Of a stretch of DNA of 64,000 nucleotides, positions 63,537 through 64,000 are shown piece by piece. The position numbers and the translations under genes were made by a program. Where the stretch lies: contig NZ_CP119421.1 of NCBI RefSeq assembly GCF_030506305.1, positions 3,736,501-3,800,500 on the forward strand, given 5' to 3'. The notes beneath the pieces were generated by a model. The model searched no databases. It was not told where the DNA came from and was given only the letters and a program-made list of their open reading frames with translations. This DNA comes from Porifericola rhodea. Lineage in GTDB: Bacteria > Bacteroidota > Bacteroidia > Cytophagales > Cyclobacteriaceae. Every line of letters begins with the position of its first letter. Within the stretch, counting starts at the first letter, position 1.

Positions 63537-64000
63537 ATGGACAAATATCAGCTCAAATACCTGAAACTCCTTTCTAATACTTACCCTAATAGGGTAGAGG
63601 CTTCTAAAGAGATAGTCATGCTCAGCTCTATCCTGAGCCTGACCAAAGGTGCTGAAATATTTCTGAGCGATATTCACGGGGAGTTTGAAGCCTTTCAGCA
63701 TCTGATGTATAATGGCTCAGGTATTATTAAGCAAAAGATCAAAGAGCTGTATGCAGATGAGCTCTCAGAGCAGAAGATTAACCAATTGTCTTCCCTGATC
63801 TATTATCCGGCAGAAAAGCTGGAGCTGATTAAAAAGCAGAAACAGGATATGGAAGGTTTCTACAAGCAAACGCTCAGCTACCTCATCCATATCACGCGTG
63901 ATTTTGCCTCCATTTATTCTAATCGCAAGCTCAGGAAGCTACTTCCTGAAGGCTTCAGCCACATCATACTGGAACTGGTGGCGGAGCGCGAAGTAGGCGA
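63537..64000 (+). CDS. fbp: Class 3 fructose-1,6-bisphosphatase (3' end outside window)
   Basis: Gluconeogenic phosphatase of the Firmicutes-type class 3 family (metallophosphoesterase-like). The ATG at 63537 opens a frame that runs off the window after about 154 residues; the full protein would be about 650-670 residues by family norm. Visible features: MDKYQLKYLKLLSNTYPN start, GAEIFLSDIHGEFEAFQHL (Asp/His metal motif SDIHGE) and NGSGIIKQK. This start is the usual one for the family. It hydrolyses fructose-1,6-bisphosphate to fructose-6-phosphate. It is partial only because of the window edge. Confidence 0.93.
   Translation, partial: MDKYQLKYLKLLSNTYPNRVEASKEIVMLSSILSLTKGAEIFLSDIHGEFEAFQHLMYNGSGIIKQKIKELYADELSEQKINQLSSLIYYPAEKLELIKKQKQDMEGFYKQTLSYLIHITRDFASIYSNRKLRKLLPEGFSHIILELVAEREVG

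Overview
The window comes from a member of the Bacteroidota, most likely a Cytophagales-type, polysaccharide-degrading bacterium. The evidence is three SusC/SusD outer-membrane glycan uptake pairs, two FecR-type anti-sigma factors, an ECF sigma factor of the Bacteroides type, a type IX secretion (T9SS) C-terminal sorting domain, a Bacteroidetes-type promoter (TTG, 20 bases, TAnnTTTG) and weak Shine-Dalgarno signals. Genus-level assignment is not possible from the sequence alone. No rRNA, tRNA or CRISPR array was seen.

Layout. (1) Bases 1-6008: tail of a FecR anti-sigma factor, then SusC-1 (with STN signalling domain) and SusD-1, closed by a terminator. (2) 6476-8767: a lone GH92 alpha-mannosidase. 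(3) 9271-14129: a second SusC/SusD pair, without STN or FecR, behind a clear promoter. (4) 14725-31125: housekeeping and accessory genes: an RRM RNA-binding protein, a small two-helix membrane protein, MsrA, a very large secreted M6 metalloprotease with LRRs, eight Ig-like repeats and a T9SS tag, a Na+/H+ antiporter, a DUF1328 peptide, two translationally coupled DUF3857/transglutaminase proteins (one catalytically intact, one not), an amidohydrolase and YebC. (5) 31229-32550: a complete IS481-family insertion sequence with inverted repeats and a 7-bp target duplication, sitting directly against the stop codon of a TPR histidine kinase. (6) 35047-36060: a von Willebrand A lipoprotein. (7) 36329-43543: a complete sigma/FecR/SusC/SusD cassette.

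(8) 43659-57119: a purple-acid-phosphatase-like enzyme followed by a tightly packed operon: BNR (sialidase-fold) protein, unknown polytopic membrane protein, Na+/solute symporter, DapA/NAL-family lyase, RfaE2-like nucleotidyltransferase, a PfkB kinase fused to a HAD phosphatase, a YdjC-type deacetylase, an unknown two-part secreted protein and a second BNR protein. This reads as a complete route from outer-membrane capture to cytoplasmic processing of an unusual, possibly acidic or acylated, sugar, and it is the most interesting part of the window. (9) 57267-64000: a stand-alone LigD-type 3'-phosphoesterase, an Ntn-hydrolase, a Tat-exported Gfo/Idh/MocA oxidoreductase with a DUF6807 protein, a KDG-type sugar kinase, a peroxiredoxin-like protein and the start of a class 3 fructose-1,6-bisphosphatase, which continues beyond the window.

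How the genes work together: the SusC proteins with an STN domain (first and third) lie next to FecR genes, so substrate binding outside the cell probably releases an ECF sigma factor that switches on the same locus. The second pair must be controlled differently. All functions are read from motifs and gene order by eye. No database search was possible.
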